From contig WOZY01000205.1 in NCBI GenBank assembly GCA_011620045.1, positions 1-9,760 of the forward strand: a DNA stretch of 9,760 bases, written 5' to 3'. Positions 1 to 7,210 of this stretch are shown here, piece by piece (positions within the stretch are counted from its first letter, which is position 1; each line of letters starts with the position of its first letter). Position numbers and translations under genes: made by a program. The notes under the pieces are model-generated. The model had not been told where the DNA came from. It made no database searches and worked only from the letters and a program-made list of their open reading frames with translations. The stretch is from Mesotoga sp. (GTDB taxonomy: Bacteria > Thermotogota > Thermotogae > Petrotogales > Kosmotogaceae).

Positions 1-1
1 C

Positions 2-1000
2 GAAGTAAAAGAGGGAGAGAGTTCCAACAGAGGTGGAAAGAAGCCCATGCTATTATCTTTTGTTCCCAACTACAAGTACGTAATTGGTGTCGACGTCGGC
101 GGGAACAAGCTGATCTCTATTCTGTCGGATCTTGACGGCAAAGTAGTTGAAAAGACAAAGTTCTCCACAAAGTCGATATCCGACGAAAAGGGATTCATGG
201 AGCTGGTCGAGAAGTCAATACTCGAGGTGATGAAAGTACCGGTCTCGAAAGTAATGGGAATTGGAATCGGAGTTCCGGGTACTGTTGATCCAGAGAGTGG
301 AAGCATCTTCTATATGCCCGCATTCGGTCTTCGAAAAGTGAATTTGCGGAGCTATATCGAAGAGAAATTCGAGGTTCCGACATTCGTTTCGAACGACGTT
401 ACACTTAACGCTCTGGGGGAACTGTGGGCAGGAGCTGCAAGAGGATGCAGGAACGTTTTTCTGACAGCTCTCGGCACGGGGACGGGTGCCGGATTGATCA
501 TAAACAACGAACTTTACGAAGGCACAAGCGGAGTGGCCGGTGAAATTGGTTACATGATAACGGATTGGAGCAGAGAGAAGAACTTGAGCTTCGTATTTGG
601 AAGTCTTGAAAGCTGGTTCTCAGGATACGCCTTCGAGAAGCTGCTTTCAGATGAGAAATTGCTCTCTGAATTTGAGAACGAACCGACCGTCGCTCAGATG
701 TTCGATGATTCCGATGTCAATCCCAGGTTCAAAGAGATAGTTACGGTGGCCTGTGAACACCTGAGTGTTGTAATTGCTAACGTCATCACTCTGCTGGATC
801 CGGATGTTGTTGTCATAACCGGTGGAATCGGTTACAACCAATACGACAGGATACTCAGTCTAATAATGCCGGTACTGAAGAGAACCGTTCCCGATGAAAT
901 ACTGGGACGCGTGACTTTCAAGCGTGGAGAACTTGGTGAAATGGGGGTTTCGTTAGGAGCTGTGTGCAATGTTCAAAGAAAAGTCTTCATGGAAGTGTGA
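2..1000 (+). CDS. ROK-family transcriptional regulator (5' partial)
   Basis: This is the C-terminal part of a ROK-family protein (sugar kinases and the NagC/XylR/Mlc-type repressors). The frame stays open to the window edge, and the 15 codons before the ATG at 47 read as a GESSNRGGKKP linker. That linker closely resembles the one joining the N-terminal winged helix-turn-helix of ROK repressors to the sugar-binding domain, so the true start is probably upstream and the DNA-binding domain is cut off by the window. Numbered from the ATG at 47, the phosphate-1 motif is DVGGNK (16-21), the usual catalytic Asp lies in SND (117), the glycine-rich GTGTGAG is at 143-149, and a second ATP-type motif VITGGIG is at 256-262. 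Oddly, the usual zinc-binding His and CxCGxxGC cysteines are missing: GEIGY is followed by a cysteine-free stretch. Position just ahead of an ABC sugar operon suggests local control of it. ROK fold is near certain; repressor rather than kinase is about 85% likely. Confidence 0.88.
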   Translation, partial: EVKEGESSNRGGKKPMLLSFVPNYKYVIGVDVGGNKLISILSDLDGKVVEKTKFSTKSISDEKGFMELVEKSILEVMKVPVSKVMGIGIGVPGTVDPESGSIFYMPAFGLRKVNLRSYIEEKFEVPTFVSNDVTLNALGELWAGAARGCRNVFLTALGTGTGAGLIINNELYEGTSGVAGEIGYMITDWSREKNLSFVFGSLESWFSGYAFEKLLSDEKLLSEFENEPTVAQMFDDSDVNPRFKEIVTVACEHLSVVIANVITLLDPDVVVITGGIGYNQYDRILSLIMPVLKRTVPDEILGRVTFKRGELGEMGVSLGAVCNVQRKVFMEV

Positions 1001-1011
1001 GCTACATCACA
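996..1011. promoter_or_regulatory. CRP-like palindrome, candidate operator
   Basis: TGTGA (996-1000), six bases, then TCACA (1007-1011) is a perfect match to the two half-sites of the bacterial CRP/FNR-type consensus TGTGA-N6-TCACA. It overlaps the stop codon of the ROK gene and ends 20 bases before the solute-binding protein start. An operator there could control the transporter genes separately from the regulator. No clear -35/-10 pair was found beside it. The match is seen directly; use as an operator, and by which protein (CRP-like or the ROK regulator), is inference. Confidence 0.4.
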
Positions 1012-1031
1012 ATTTTGGAGGTGGGTAGTAA

Positions 1032-2276
1032 ATGAAAAGAGCATTGTTGTTGTTGCTGGTTGTTTCGGTTATCTTTGCCGGCTTTGCCGGTGCAGTAAAA
1101 ATAACTTACTGGCAGTACTACTATGAAACGAAAGTAAAACTGGTGGATCAGCTGATCGAAGAGTTCGAAAAACAGAATCCGGGAATTGAAGTAGAGCACG
1201 TTACTTTCCCTTACGAGAATTTCAACGAAAAGGTCGCGGTATCTGTTCCTGCCGGAGTCGGGCCAGATGTTCTCACTCTCTTCTACGGATGGATTCCACT
1301 TTACGTCACTTCGGGCTACCTTGTTCCTCTTCCCGAATCGGAATTCTCTCCCGAATATCTCAGCAGTGAGTTTTTCCCGTTCGTCTCCAAAGGAATCCAG
1401 TTCGACGGGATCCCATACGCCCTTCCGACTGCTGTGAGGTCTCTCGCACTCTTCTGGAACAAGGATCTCTTTGCCGAGGCCGGTCTAGATCCAGAATCGC
1501 CGCCGACAACTTTCGCAGAGATGGTTGAATTTGCAAAGAAGCTCACAAAGTATGACGACAAGGGCAACATAATTCAGGAAGGCCTGACTATGCAGCCATC
1601 CGGTCAGGGTCACCAATGGATAAGAGAGGTTCTTGTAAGACAGCTCGGTGGAACACCCTACAGCGCAGACAACAGAACCGTTCTTTACTACCAGACTGCA
1701 CCAGAGACTCTGAAGGTATATACCGATCTGATCACCAAGGACAAGGTCGGTTATCCCGGCTTCCTGAACGACGACGTTACCGCTTTCAGATCTTTGAAAG
1801 CCGCAATGACGATCGATGGCTCTTTCAGGTTAGGAACTTTCAGACCTCTTGACAACCTTAACTGGGGAGTTACGGAACTTCCATCGATGAACGGCGTGAA
1901 GTCAAACTTTGCTTCTTTCTGGGCACACGCAATAACTACAAATGCGACCGGTGAAAAGCTTGACGCTTCGATCAAGTTCCTGAAGTTCATAACTTCCGAA
2001 TATGCTCAGACACTCTGGCTTGAGCAGGTGGGAGAACTTCCGGCTAACCCGAACGTTGCGGCCGCTTATTACGATCATCCTGAATTCGGGCCATTCCTCA
2101 AGGGTCTGGAGTACGCTCATGCGACGTTCTTTGTTGACGAGAGCGGCCAGCGACAGGTACTGATGGATGCCGTCGACAAGGTCTGGATACAGGGCATGGA
2201 TCCTATTAAGGCTTTCGAAGAAGCAGCAGCAGAAGATCAAGCAATAATAGACGAATTCTGGTCAAGGTTAGAGTAA
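1032..2276 (+). CDS. ABC transporter extracellular solute-binding protein (family 1)
   Basis: This 414-residue protein is the substrate-capturing component of a CUT1-type carbohydrate importer. Its N-terminus is a typical signal peptide: MKR, a Leu/Val-rich core, and a likely signal peptidase I site after AGA near residue 21. There is no lipobox cysteine, so it is probably free in the periplasm or toga space and not a lipoprotein. The mature part starts with ITYWQYYYE and continues with the family-1 pattern of a helix ending in EFEKQNPGIEVE, then GPDVLTLF, GIPYALPTAVRSLALFWNKDLF and a proline-rich TTFAEM segment; the C-terminal lobe is rich in Trp and Tyr, as in sugar binders. Length is usual for the family. 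The start is set by GGAGGTG at 1017-1023, eight bases before the ATG. Two permeases follow directly. A sugar, oligosaccharide or sugar-acid ligand is likely but cannot be named from sequence. Confidence 0.93.
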   Translation: MKRALLLLLVVSVIFAGFAGAVKITYWQYYYETKVKLVDQLIEEFEKQNPGIEVEHVTFPYENFNEKVAVSVPAGVGPDVLTLFYGWIPLYVTSGYLVPLPESEFSPEYLSSEFFPFVSKGIQFDGIPYALPTAVRSLALFWNKDLFAEAGLDPESPPTTFAEMVEFAKKLTKYDDKGNIIQEGLTMQPSGQGHQWIREVLVRQLGGTPYSADNRTVLYYQTAPETLKVYTDLITKDKVGYPGFLNDDVTAFRSLKAAMTIDGSFRLGTFRPLDNLNWGVTELPSMNGVKSNFASFWAHAITTNATGEKLDASIKFLKFITSEYAQTLWLEQVGELPANPNVAAAYYDHPEFGPFLKGLEYAHATFFVDESGQRQVLMDAVDKVWIQGMDPIKAFEEAAAEDQAIIDEFWSRLE

Positions 2277-2286
2277 TTTGAAGTGT

Positions 2287-2309
2287 TGGCCGTGGCGATG
2301 CCACGGCCA
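2287..2309 (+). terminator. Stem-loop between binding-protein and permease genes
   Basis: TGGCCGTGGC (2287-2296) and GCCACGGCCA (2300-2309) form a perfect 10-bp GC-rich stem with a GAT loop, followed by the imperfect pyrimidine tract TTCTCTTT (2310-2317). It begins ten bases after the binding-protein stop. In many importers such a stem partly terminates transcription or protects the upstream mRNA, so that binding protein is made in excess over permeases. The broken T-tract suggests partial termination or mRNA stabilisation, not full termination. Confidence 0.7.
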
Positions 2310-2328
2310 TTCTCTTTGGGGGTAAGAG

Positions 2329-3216
2329 ATGAAAATAAGTCAGAAAAGAATCGTTACTGCGTATGTTTTCCTGGCTATTCCACTGGTTTTCTATATAGTT
2401 GTCCGTTTCTATCCAATGATATACTCCTTTTGGCTGAGTTTCACAAACTGGAGGCTGATTTCGCCAAAAAAGGACTTTGTCGGGTTCGATAATTTCGTCA
2501 AGCTTTTCAAAGACAAGGTATTCATGACTTCTCTCTGGAATACTATAAAATACGTGGTCTATGGAGTACCTCTTGTGATAGTCCTATCGCTCTTTTTGGC
2601 CGCCACGCTGAACAAGGTTAGACATTTGCAATGGTTTTATCGTTTGCTCTACGTTATGCCCTACATCACACCGCTGGTAGTAGTGAGCTGGGTTTGGAGA
2701 TGGATCTACCAGCGACCGCCCGCGGGGGTGCTCAACAATATCCTTATGGCCTTCGGTTTCGATGCTCAACCCTTTCTGTCCAGCATGAACCAGTCCTTGC
2801 CGGCCATAGTTGTGACCACAGTGTGGGTGAACCTGGGATACTGCATTATTATCTATCTTGCCGGTTTGCAGACCATACCCCAAGAGTATCAGGAGGCGGC
2901 CAAAATAGATGGGGCTACGTCAAGACAATCTTTCTTTAAAATTACCCTGCCGCTCCTTAATCCGATAACAGTATTTCTCGTGGTTACACAGAGCATTACG
3001 TTTCTGAGGATTTTCACGCAGGTTTATAACATGACCGATCAGGGATCGGGAGGTCCTCTGAATGCGACTAAACCCCTGGTGCTATATATATATCAAAAGG
3101 CCTTCAGATCTTTTGATATGGGTCTCGCTTCTAGCGCAACCGTGATACTCTTCATGCTCATAATGGGCATAACGCTGTTACAACTGCTGGTATTGAACAA
3201 GCGAGTCCAATACTGA
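2329..3216 (+). CDS. ABC sugar transporter permease, MalF/UgpA type
   Basis: This 295-residue inner-membrane protein is the first of two permease subunits of a CUT1 importer. Hydrophobic segments lie at about residues 10-32, 75-93, 105-125, 158-180, 208-226 and 266-290, consistent with six membrane helices. The cytoplasmic EAA loop that docks the ATPase is visible at about 189-208 (EAAKIDGATSRQSFF, then the conserved LP). Short N- and C-terminal tails fit UgpA/LacF-like permeases and not the longer enteric MalF. GGGGGT (2318-2323) sits five bases before the ATG. The second permease starts 17 bases after the stop. No ATP-binding subunit lies in the window, so a shared MsmK/UgpC-like ATPase encoded elsewhere is expected. 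Confidence 0.93.
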   Translation: MKISQKRIVTAYVFLAIPLVFYIVVRFYPMIYSFWLSFTNWRLISPKKDFVGFDNFVKLFKDKVFMTSLWNTIKYVVYGVPLVIVLSLFLAATLNKVRHLQWFYRLLYVMPYITPLVVVSWVWRWIYQRPPAGVLNNILMAFGFDAQPFLSSMNQSLPAIVVTTVWVNLGYCIIIYLAGLQTIPQEYQEAAKIDGATSRQSFFKITLPLLNPITVFLVVTQSITFLRIFTQVYNMTDQGSGGPLNATKPLVLYIYQKAFRSFDMGLASSATVILFMLIMGITLLQLLVLNKRVQY

Positions 3217-3233
3217 TTGGTGGGTGCTTATAC

Positions 3234-4055
3234 ATGAATAGAACTGACAGGAAAACAAGTGTCATTGCCTATATATTTCTAACGATCTTCGCCATTGTGA
3301 TGGTCTTTCCCTTTGTCTGGATGTTCTCTTCGTCTTTCAAGACATCAGAAGAGGTCTATGAGATGTCATTGATACCGGATGAACCAACGGTCGAAAACTA
3401 CGAATACATCTTCAACTACTCATTGTTTCCGAGGTGGTTCCTGAACAGCATGATCGTAGCTGTTGTAACAACTATATCTGTTCTATTCTTTGATTCGCTG
3501 GTGGGTTATACACTCGCCAAGTACACTTTTCCGGGAAAGAACATCATATTCATACTCATTCTCAGCACGCTCATGATTCCGACCGAGATGCTCGTTATTC
3601 CCTGGTACATAATGGTTAGACAGTTGGGGTGGATGGAGACCTATTGGAGCATAATGTTTCCCGGTATGATCAGCGCCTTCGGCGTTTTCCTTATGAGGCA
3701 GTTCATGTCGACGATACCGGATTACCTGATCGATGCGGCAAGAATCGATGGGGTCTCGGAATTCGGAATATTCATTAGAATTGTTATGCCTCTTGTCAAA
3801 CCGGCGCTCGCTACGCTTGCGATCTTCAATTTCGTTGGCAACTGGAATGCGTTTCTGTGGCCCCTTATAGTGGCGCAAACACCGAAAATGTATACTCTTC
3901 CTGTCGGTTTGTCTTACTTCTCAAGTGAGAACCTGACCAGTTGGGAGTTGATTATGACCGGCGCCGCCGTTTCGACTATACCGCTGATAATCTTCTTCAT
4001 TATCTTCCAGAAACAGATTGTGAAGGGAATCGCCATGTCGGGATTGAAGGGATGA
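3234..4055 (+). CDS. ABC sugar transporter permease, MalG/UgpE type
   Basis: This 273-residue protein is the second permease of the importer and pairs with the preceding one to form the channel. It has the usual layout of its family: a helix at about 10-32 ending in FPFVWMFSSSFKT, a periplasmic stretch containing PTVENYEYIF, then helices near 70-92, 103-123, 138-158, 186-205 and 241-260. The EAA loop reads AARIDGVSEFGIF (about 168-180), followed by the conserved MP, and the C-terminus ends in KGIAMSGLKG, a very common ending for MalG-type permeases that contacts the ATPase. GGTGGG at 3219-3224 is nine bases before the ATG. The downstream hydrolase gene starts within a few bases of the stop, which ties transport and catabolism into one transcript. 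Confidence 0.93.
   Translation: MNRTDRKTSVIAYIFLTIFAIVMVFPFVWMFSSSFKTSEEVYEMSLIPDEPTVENYEYIFNYSLFPRWFLNSMIVAVVTTISVLFFDSLVGYTLAKYTFPGKNIIFILILSTLMIPTEMLVIPWYIMVRQLGWMETYWSIMFPGMISAFGVFLMRQFMSTIPDYLIDAARIDGVSEFGIFIRIVMPLVKPALATLAIFNFVGNWNAFLWPLIVAQTPKMYTLPVGLSYFSSENLTSWELIMTGAAVSTIPLIIFFIIFQKQIVKGIAMSGLKG
4047..4051 (+). promoter_or_regulatory. Ribosome binding site deciding the amidohydrolase start
   Basis: AAGGG at 4047-4051 lies nine bases before the ATG at 4061 but only at the edge of the alternative in-frame ATG at 4052, which would be too close for initiation. This favours 4061, although 4052 would give a classic ATGA overlap with the permease stop. Confidence 0.5.
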
Positions 4056-4060
4056 TAGAT

Positions 4061-4942
4061 ATGCGAATAATAGATTCTCATGTTCATTTTCCATCTCCAG
4101 TTGTCTCTGGAAAGGCTAAAGGTAGTGTCCATCCTTGGCTGGCCCGGGAGAGGGCGCGCTGGAGAAAGGCATGGCAGTTCGATGGGGCCGAACCCATCGT
4201 TTCTCAGGATGAAATAATAGAGAGATGGTACAGAGAGACGATTAAGCACGATATGTCGGTGGTCTTCGTAACTTCCGGCGGGAACGAGGCCATGTCGGAG
4301 ATAGTTAAGGCCCATCCCGACAGGTTCTATGGCTATGCTCATCATGATCCTTCCCTGGAAGATGCACCCGAACTGTTGGAGAAGGCCATTAAGGAACAGG
4401 GGCTGAAAGGGTACAAAATACCTGGACCGGCTGTTGATAAGCCTCTTGACAGCAAGGATCTCTATCCTGTCTGGGAAATCGCACAGCGAGAGAATATTCC
4501 GGTATTGATTCATTTTGGTATTATGGGCTCTGCCGGGGGGATCGCCAACCATGTGAATATAAACCCGCTGATAATACATGATGTGGCAAAGAGCTTTCCC
4601 AACATGAAGATAATCGTTCCTCATTTCGGTTGCGGTTATCTCTTTGAAACGCTGAATCTCTGCTGGGCCTGTCCCAACGTATATATCGACACAAGCGGAT
4701 CCAACCAGTGGATGAGATGGATGCCTTACGAAGTGAACCTTGAGATGCTTTTCAGAAAGTACAGAGAGACTATAGGACCGGAAAGAATACTCTTCGGGAC
4801 CGATTCAAGTTATTTTCCGAGAGGTTACGCAAAGTCCTATTTCGATGAGCAGTACAAAGCCATGATCAACGTCGGCTATTCCGACGATGAAATTGAAAGG
4901 GTAGTCTACGGGAATATCGACGACCTTCTGAACGGGAGGTAA
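4061..4942 (+). CDS. Amidohydrolase-2 family metal-dependent hydrolase
   Basis: This predicted cytoplasmic TIM-barrel hydrolase of 293 residues belongs to the amidohydrolase-2 group, which includes sugar lactonases (L-fuconolactonase-like), 2-pyrone-4,6-dicarboxylate lactonase and ACMSD-type decarboxylases. Visible metal and active-site residues are the N-terminal HxH (DSHVHF, H7 and H9), H151 (LIHFG), H188 (VPHFG) and D248 (FGTDSSY), each at the end of an expected barrel strand. No signal peptide is present. The frame is open as far back as 3941, but the conserved MRIIDSHVHF opening sets the N-terminus at 4061 (or 4052), and the upstream part is permease sequence in another frame. The next gene starts one base after the stop. 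Its operon suggests it opens a lactone or hydrolyses an amide or ester in an imported compound; lactonase, amidase and decarboxylase activities all remain possible. Confidence 0.88.
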   Translation: MRIIDSHVHFPSPVVSGKAKGSVHPWLARERARWRKAWQFDGAEPIVSQDEIIERWYRETIKHDMSVVFVTSGGNEAMSEIVKAHPDRFYGYAHHDPSLEDAPELLEKAIKEQGLKGYKIPGPAVDKPLDSKDLYPVWEIAQRENIPVLIHFGIMGSAGGIANHVNINPLIIHDVAKSFPNMKIIVPHFGCGYLFETLNLCWACPNVYIDTSGSNQWMRWMPYEVNLEMLFRKYRETIGPERILFGTDSSYFPRGYAKSYFDEQYKAMINVGYSDDEIERVVYGNIDDLLNGR

Positions 4943-4943
4943 T

Positions 4944-6380
4944 ATGGAATTCTCTCCGATATATATAAAGCACGTGCTTGCAAAATCCTACAAACACTGG
5001 GCGGCAGCCTTTCTGAATGAGTTCAAGCTACAGAACAGGGCTCATCTGGTCATGCTCGCAAGGCAAGGGATAATCGATTCGGAAACCGCAACGGCATTGA
5101 AGAAATCCATGAGCGAACTCGACTCTACGCTTGAAATACCCGAAGAGTTCCCAGAGGGTGTCGAGGACCTCTTCTTCTACTACGAGAAACAGCTTGGAAA
5201 CCTTCTAGGAGAAAAGGCCGGATCGCTCCACACGGCCAGAAGCAGGAACGACATGGACACAACGGTCTTCCGATTGTACGTAAGAAAGCTGATGATTTCC
5301 CTCATTGAGCAGATGCTAAAGCTGGCCGGAGCCTTGATCGAGAAGATCAAAGGATCTGAAGATCAACTCCTGGTTCTGTACACCCACGGACAACCTGCAC
5401 AGGTGTCGACTCTCGCACACTATCTCTCGTCTTTTGTGCTCGAATTTCTGGAAGGCCTCGAAGGGCTGAACGCATCTCTCAGAGTAGTAAACCAGTGCCC
5501 TCTTGGAGCAGCGGCGATTACTACGACCGGTTTCGACATTGACAGGCAGCTTGTCTCGGATCTCCTTGGGTTCGAAAAGCCGGTGCCTAACTCCTACCAG
5601 GCTATTGTCACCTCCCACTGGCTCACTTATCCTTCGATGTGGTTCAAGAGTATTCTCAACGATATAACTCGCCTCATGGCAGACATGGGACACAAAGCCT
5701 CCTGCGAAGTCGGAATGCTTAGCTTTCCAGATGAACTAGTACAGGTTTCCAGCATAATGCCACAGAAAAGAAATCCGGTCATTATCGAGCATATAAGGAT
5801 CCAGTCAGGAATGGCCGCCGGTGACTTCCAGAGCCTGATAGATCTCTTCCACAACGTGCCTTACCAGGACGTGAACGAAGTGGCCGACGCACCGGTTACA
5901 AACTTTACCAGGGGCTGTGAAACGCTGTCAGGCCTGCTGGAATTGCTGCAAGAGACGCTCCTGAAAGTCTCCGTAGATAAGCAGAGAGTGGATGAGATCG
6001 CGCTCTCTACCGGTGCCACAACAACGGAACTGGCCGATGAGCTGGTAAGGAGGGAGGGGATCTCTTTCAGAACCGCTCACGGCGTGACTAGCGCCTTTGT
6101 GAAGTCTGGATACTCTCTTGAAGCTCTTCGCAGAAGCTTCCTTGAACTGGTGGGAAGAACCTTGAAAATGGACGATCAGGAGCTGGAGACAGTTCTCTCT
6201 CCGCGACATTTCGTTCAAATTCGGAGCGTTCCCGGAGGACCTTCGATTTCCGGGATGGAGAGTGTTGTAGATTTGATGGAGGAAAACTTGAAATTGATTA
6301 CTCGCTCACTGGACGGACTCACTAAGAAGGTAACTGAGAGCGAGAAATATCTATCTATGGAGTTCAACGGTCTTGGTTGA
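4944..6380 (+). CDS. Argininosuccinate lyase-like protein (fumarase/aspartase superfamily)
   Basis: A 478-residue member of the superfamily whose enzymes cleave C-N or C-O bonds and usually release fumarate. The three conserved regions are present: HTARSRND (96-103), THGQPAQVSTLAH (147-159) and the signature SSIMPQKRN (269-277), whose serine is the likely catalytic base. PLGAAA (186-191) and a C-terminal ArgH-like domain (TTELADELVRREGISFRTAH, 360-379) place it nearest argininosuccinate lyase. It differs from true ArgH in several ways: the N-terminal WGGRF motif is absent, HTGRSRNDQ has become HTARSRNDM, the HTH of region two is YTH, GSS has become VSS, and the YN-x-DxQED segment is reduced to YQDVNE. 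These changes, and the sugar-transporter and fumarase neighbours with no argG, argue for a catabolic lyase with another substrate (ethylenediamine-disuccinate lyase is a precedent). GGGAGG at 4934-4939 precedes the ATG closely. Confidence 0.87.
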   Translation: MEFSPIYIKHVLAKSYKHWAAAFLNEFKLQNRAHLVMLARQGIIDSETATALKKSMSELDSTLEIPEEFPEGVEDLFFYYEKQLGNLLGEKAGSLHTARSRNDMDTTVFRLYVRKLMISLIEQMLKLAGALIEKIKGSEDQLLVLYTHGQPAQVSTLAHYLSSFVLEFLEGLEGLNASLRVVNQCPLGAAAITTTGFDIDRQLVSDLLGFEKPVPNSYQAIVTSHWLTYPSMWFKSILNDITRLMADMGHKASCEVGMLSFPDELVQVSSIMPQKRNPVIIEHIRIQSGMAAGDFQSLIDLFHNVPYQDVNEVADAPVTNFTRGCETLSGLLELLQETLLKVSVDKQRVDEIALSTGATTTELADELVRREGISFRTAHGVTSAFVKSGYSLEALRRSFLELVGRTLKMDDQELETVLSPRHFVQIRSVPGGPSISGMESVVDLMEENLKLITRSLDGLTKKVTESEKYLSMEFNGLG

Positions 6381-6388
6381 GGGGTGGG
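6379..6388 (+). promoter_or_regulatory. Ribosome binding site for a TTG start
   Basis: GAGGGGTGGG at 6379-6388 overlaps the stop of the lyase gene and lies three bases before the TTG at 6392, with its GGGG core seven bases away. It supports TTG 6392 over the in-frame TTG at 6377, which this site follows and cannot serve. Confidence 0.6.
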
Positions 6389-6391
6389 ACT

Positions 6392-7210
6392 TTGATTTCG
6401 GCGGAAAGAATAATCAGAAGCCTTGAAGAGGCAATTTCGAAGGCGAACACGGAGATGGACCCGAAGATTGTGGAACTGCTTGATCTCTATGACGGACCTT
6501 TCTCAGGTGTGTTGAGAGAAAACGCAGCCGTAGCAAAAGAGTCGGGACTCCCTATCTGTCAGGATACGGGATTTCTCGAGTTCTTCGTCTTTCAGGGAAA
6601 CGAAGTTGCGCTGGAAGAGCCAATAATAGAAACACTGAATTCGGCAGTAAAAAAAGTATACACAGATAGCCCTTTCAGGTACTCCATTGTGTCCGATCCC
6701 CTTTTTAACAGGGAAAATACCGGGGACAACACGCCGGTCATATGCCATCTCTTTCCGATGAGGGGAGATAAGTTAGAAATCCGTTTCCTGGTTAAAGGAG
6801 GCGGCAGTGAGAATCTTTCCCGGCTTTTTATGTTGAATCCCTCCGCAACAGTGGACGAACTTGTCCGCACGGTTGTCGAGTCTCTTAGGGAGAGTGCGGC
6901 CAGAGGGTGCCCGCCGTTGAAGGTAGGCATAGGGATCGGAGGTAGTTCCGACAAGGCGATGGTACTTGCCAAGCTCGCGCTTACAAGATCCTTCGAAGAG
7001 AGGCATCAGAATAAGGACTACGCGGCTCTTGAAGAAAGAATACTGAGAGAAATCAACGGTTTGAAGATAGGCTATCAGGGTCTGGGAACAGGGATAACCG
7101 CATACTCGGTGCACATTGAAACGTATCCGACGCATATCGCCACAATGCCGGTAGGACTCGCGACCGACTGCTATATCGCCAGAAAGGGGAGAGTAATCTT
7201 TGAAGATTGA
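6392..7210 (+). CDS. Class I fumarate hydratase / L-tartrate dehydratase, alpha subunit
   Basis: The 272-residue alpha subunit of a two-subunit 4Fe-4S hydro-lyase (FumA N-terminal domain / TtdA type), which adds water to fumarate to give malate or dehydrates tartrate. Three cysteines expected to hold the cluster are present: C56 in PICQDTG, C173 in ARGCPP and C260 in ATDCYIARK. KGGGSEN (135-141), VGIGIGGSSDKA (178-189) and the late THIATMP with H248 also match the family. Length suits a split enzyme such as those of Thermotoga and archaea, not the fused E. coli FumA. The C-terminal motif departs from the more usual QCHAARxA, which may reflect a different substrate. The TTG at 6392 is preferred because of the ribosome binding site; TTG 6377 would add five residues. 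The stop overlaps the beta-subunit start by 11 bases, so the subunits are probably translationally coupled. Fumarate and tartrate activity cannot be separated by eye. Confidence 0.9.
   Translation: MISAERIIRSLEEAISKANTEMDPKIVELLDLYDGPFSGVLRENAAVAKESGLPICQDTGFLEFFVFQGNEVALEEPIIETLNSAVKKVYTDSPFRYSIVSDPLFNRENTGDNTPVICHLFPMRGDKLEIRFLVKGGGSENLSRLFMLNPSATVDELVRTVVESLRESAARGCPPLKVGIGIGGSSDKAMVLAKLALTRSFEERHQNKDYAALEERILREINGLKIGYQGLGTGITAYSVHIETYPTHIATMPVGLATDCYIARKGRVIFED

Noticed and set aside
47..1000. ROK gene starting at the ATG at 47 as a complete sugar kinase
   Set aside because: The frame is open to the window edge and the residues before this ATG form a typical ROK repressor linker, so a truncated longer gene is more likely.
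3941..4060. Longer N-terminus for the amidohydrolase
   Set aside because: The extra 40 residues are out-of-frame permease sequence, while the conserved family opening begins at 4061.
3914..4624. Reverse-strand 236-residue open frame
   Set aside because: It lies opposite the permease and hydrolase genes, has no recognisable protein features and is a shadow of their codon pattern.
4944..6380. Assignment as argH
   Set aside because: Key ArgH motifs are altered or missing, and no arginine biosynthesis neighbour is present.
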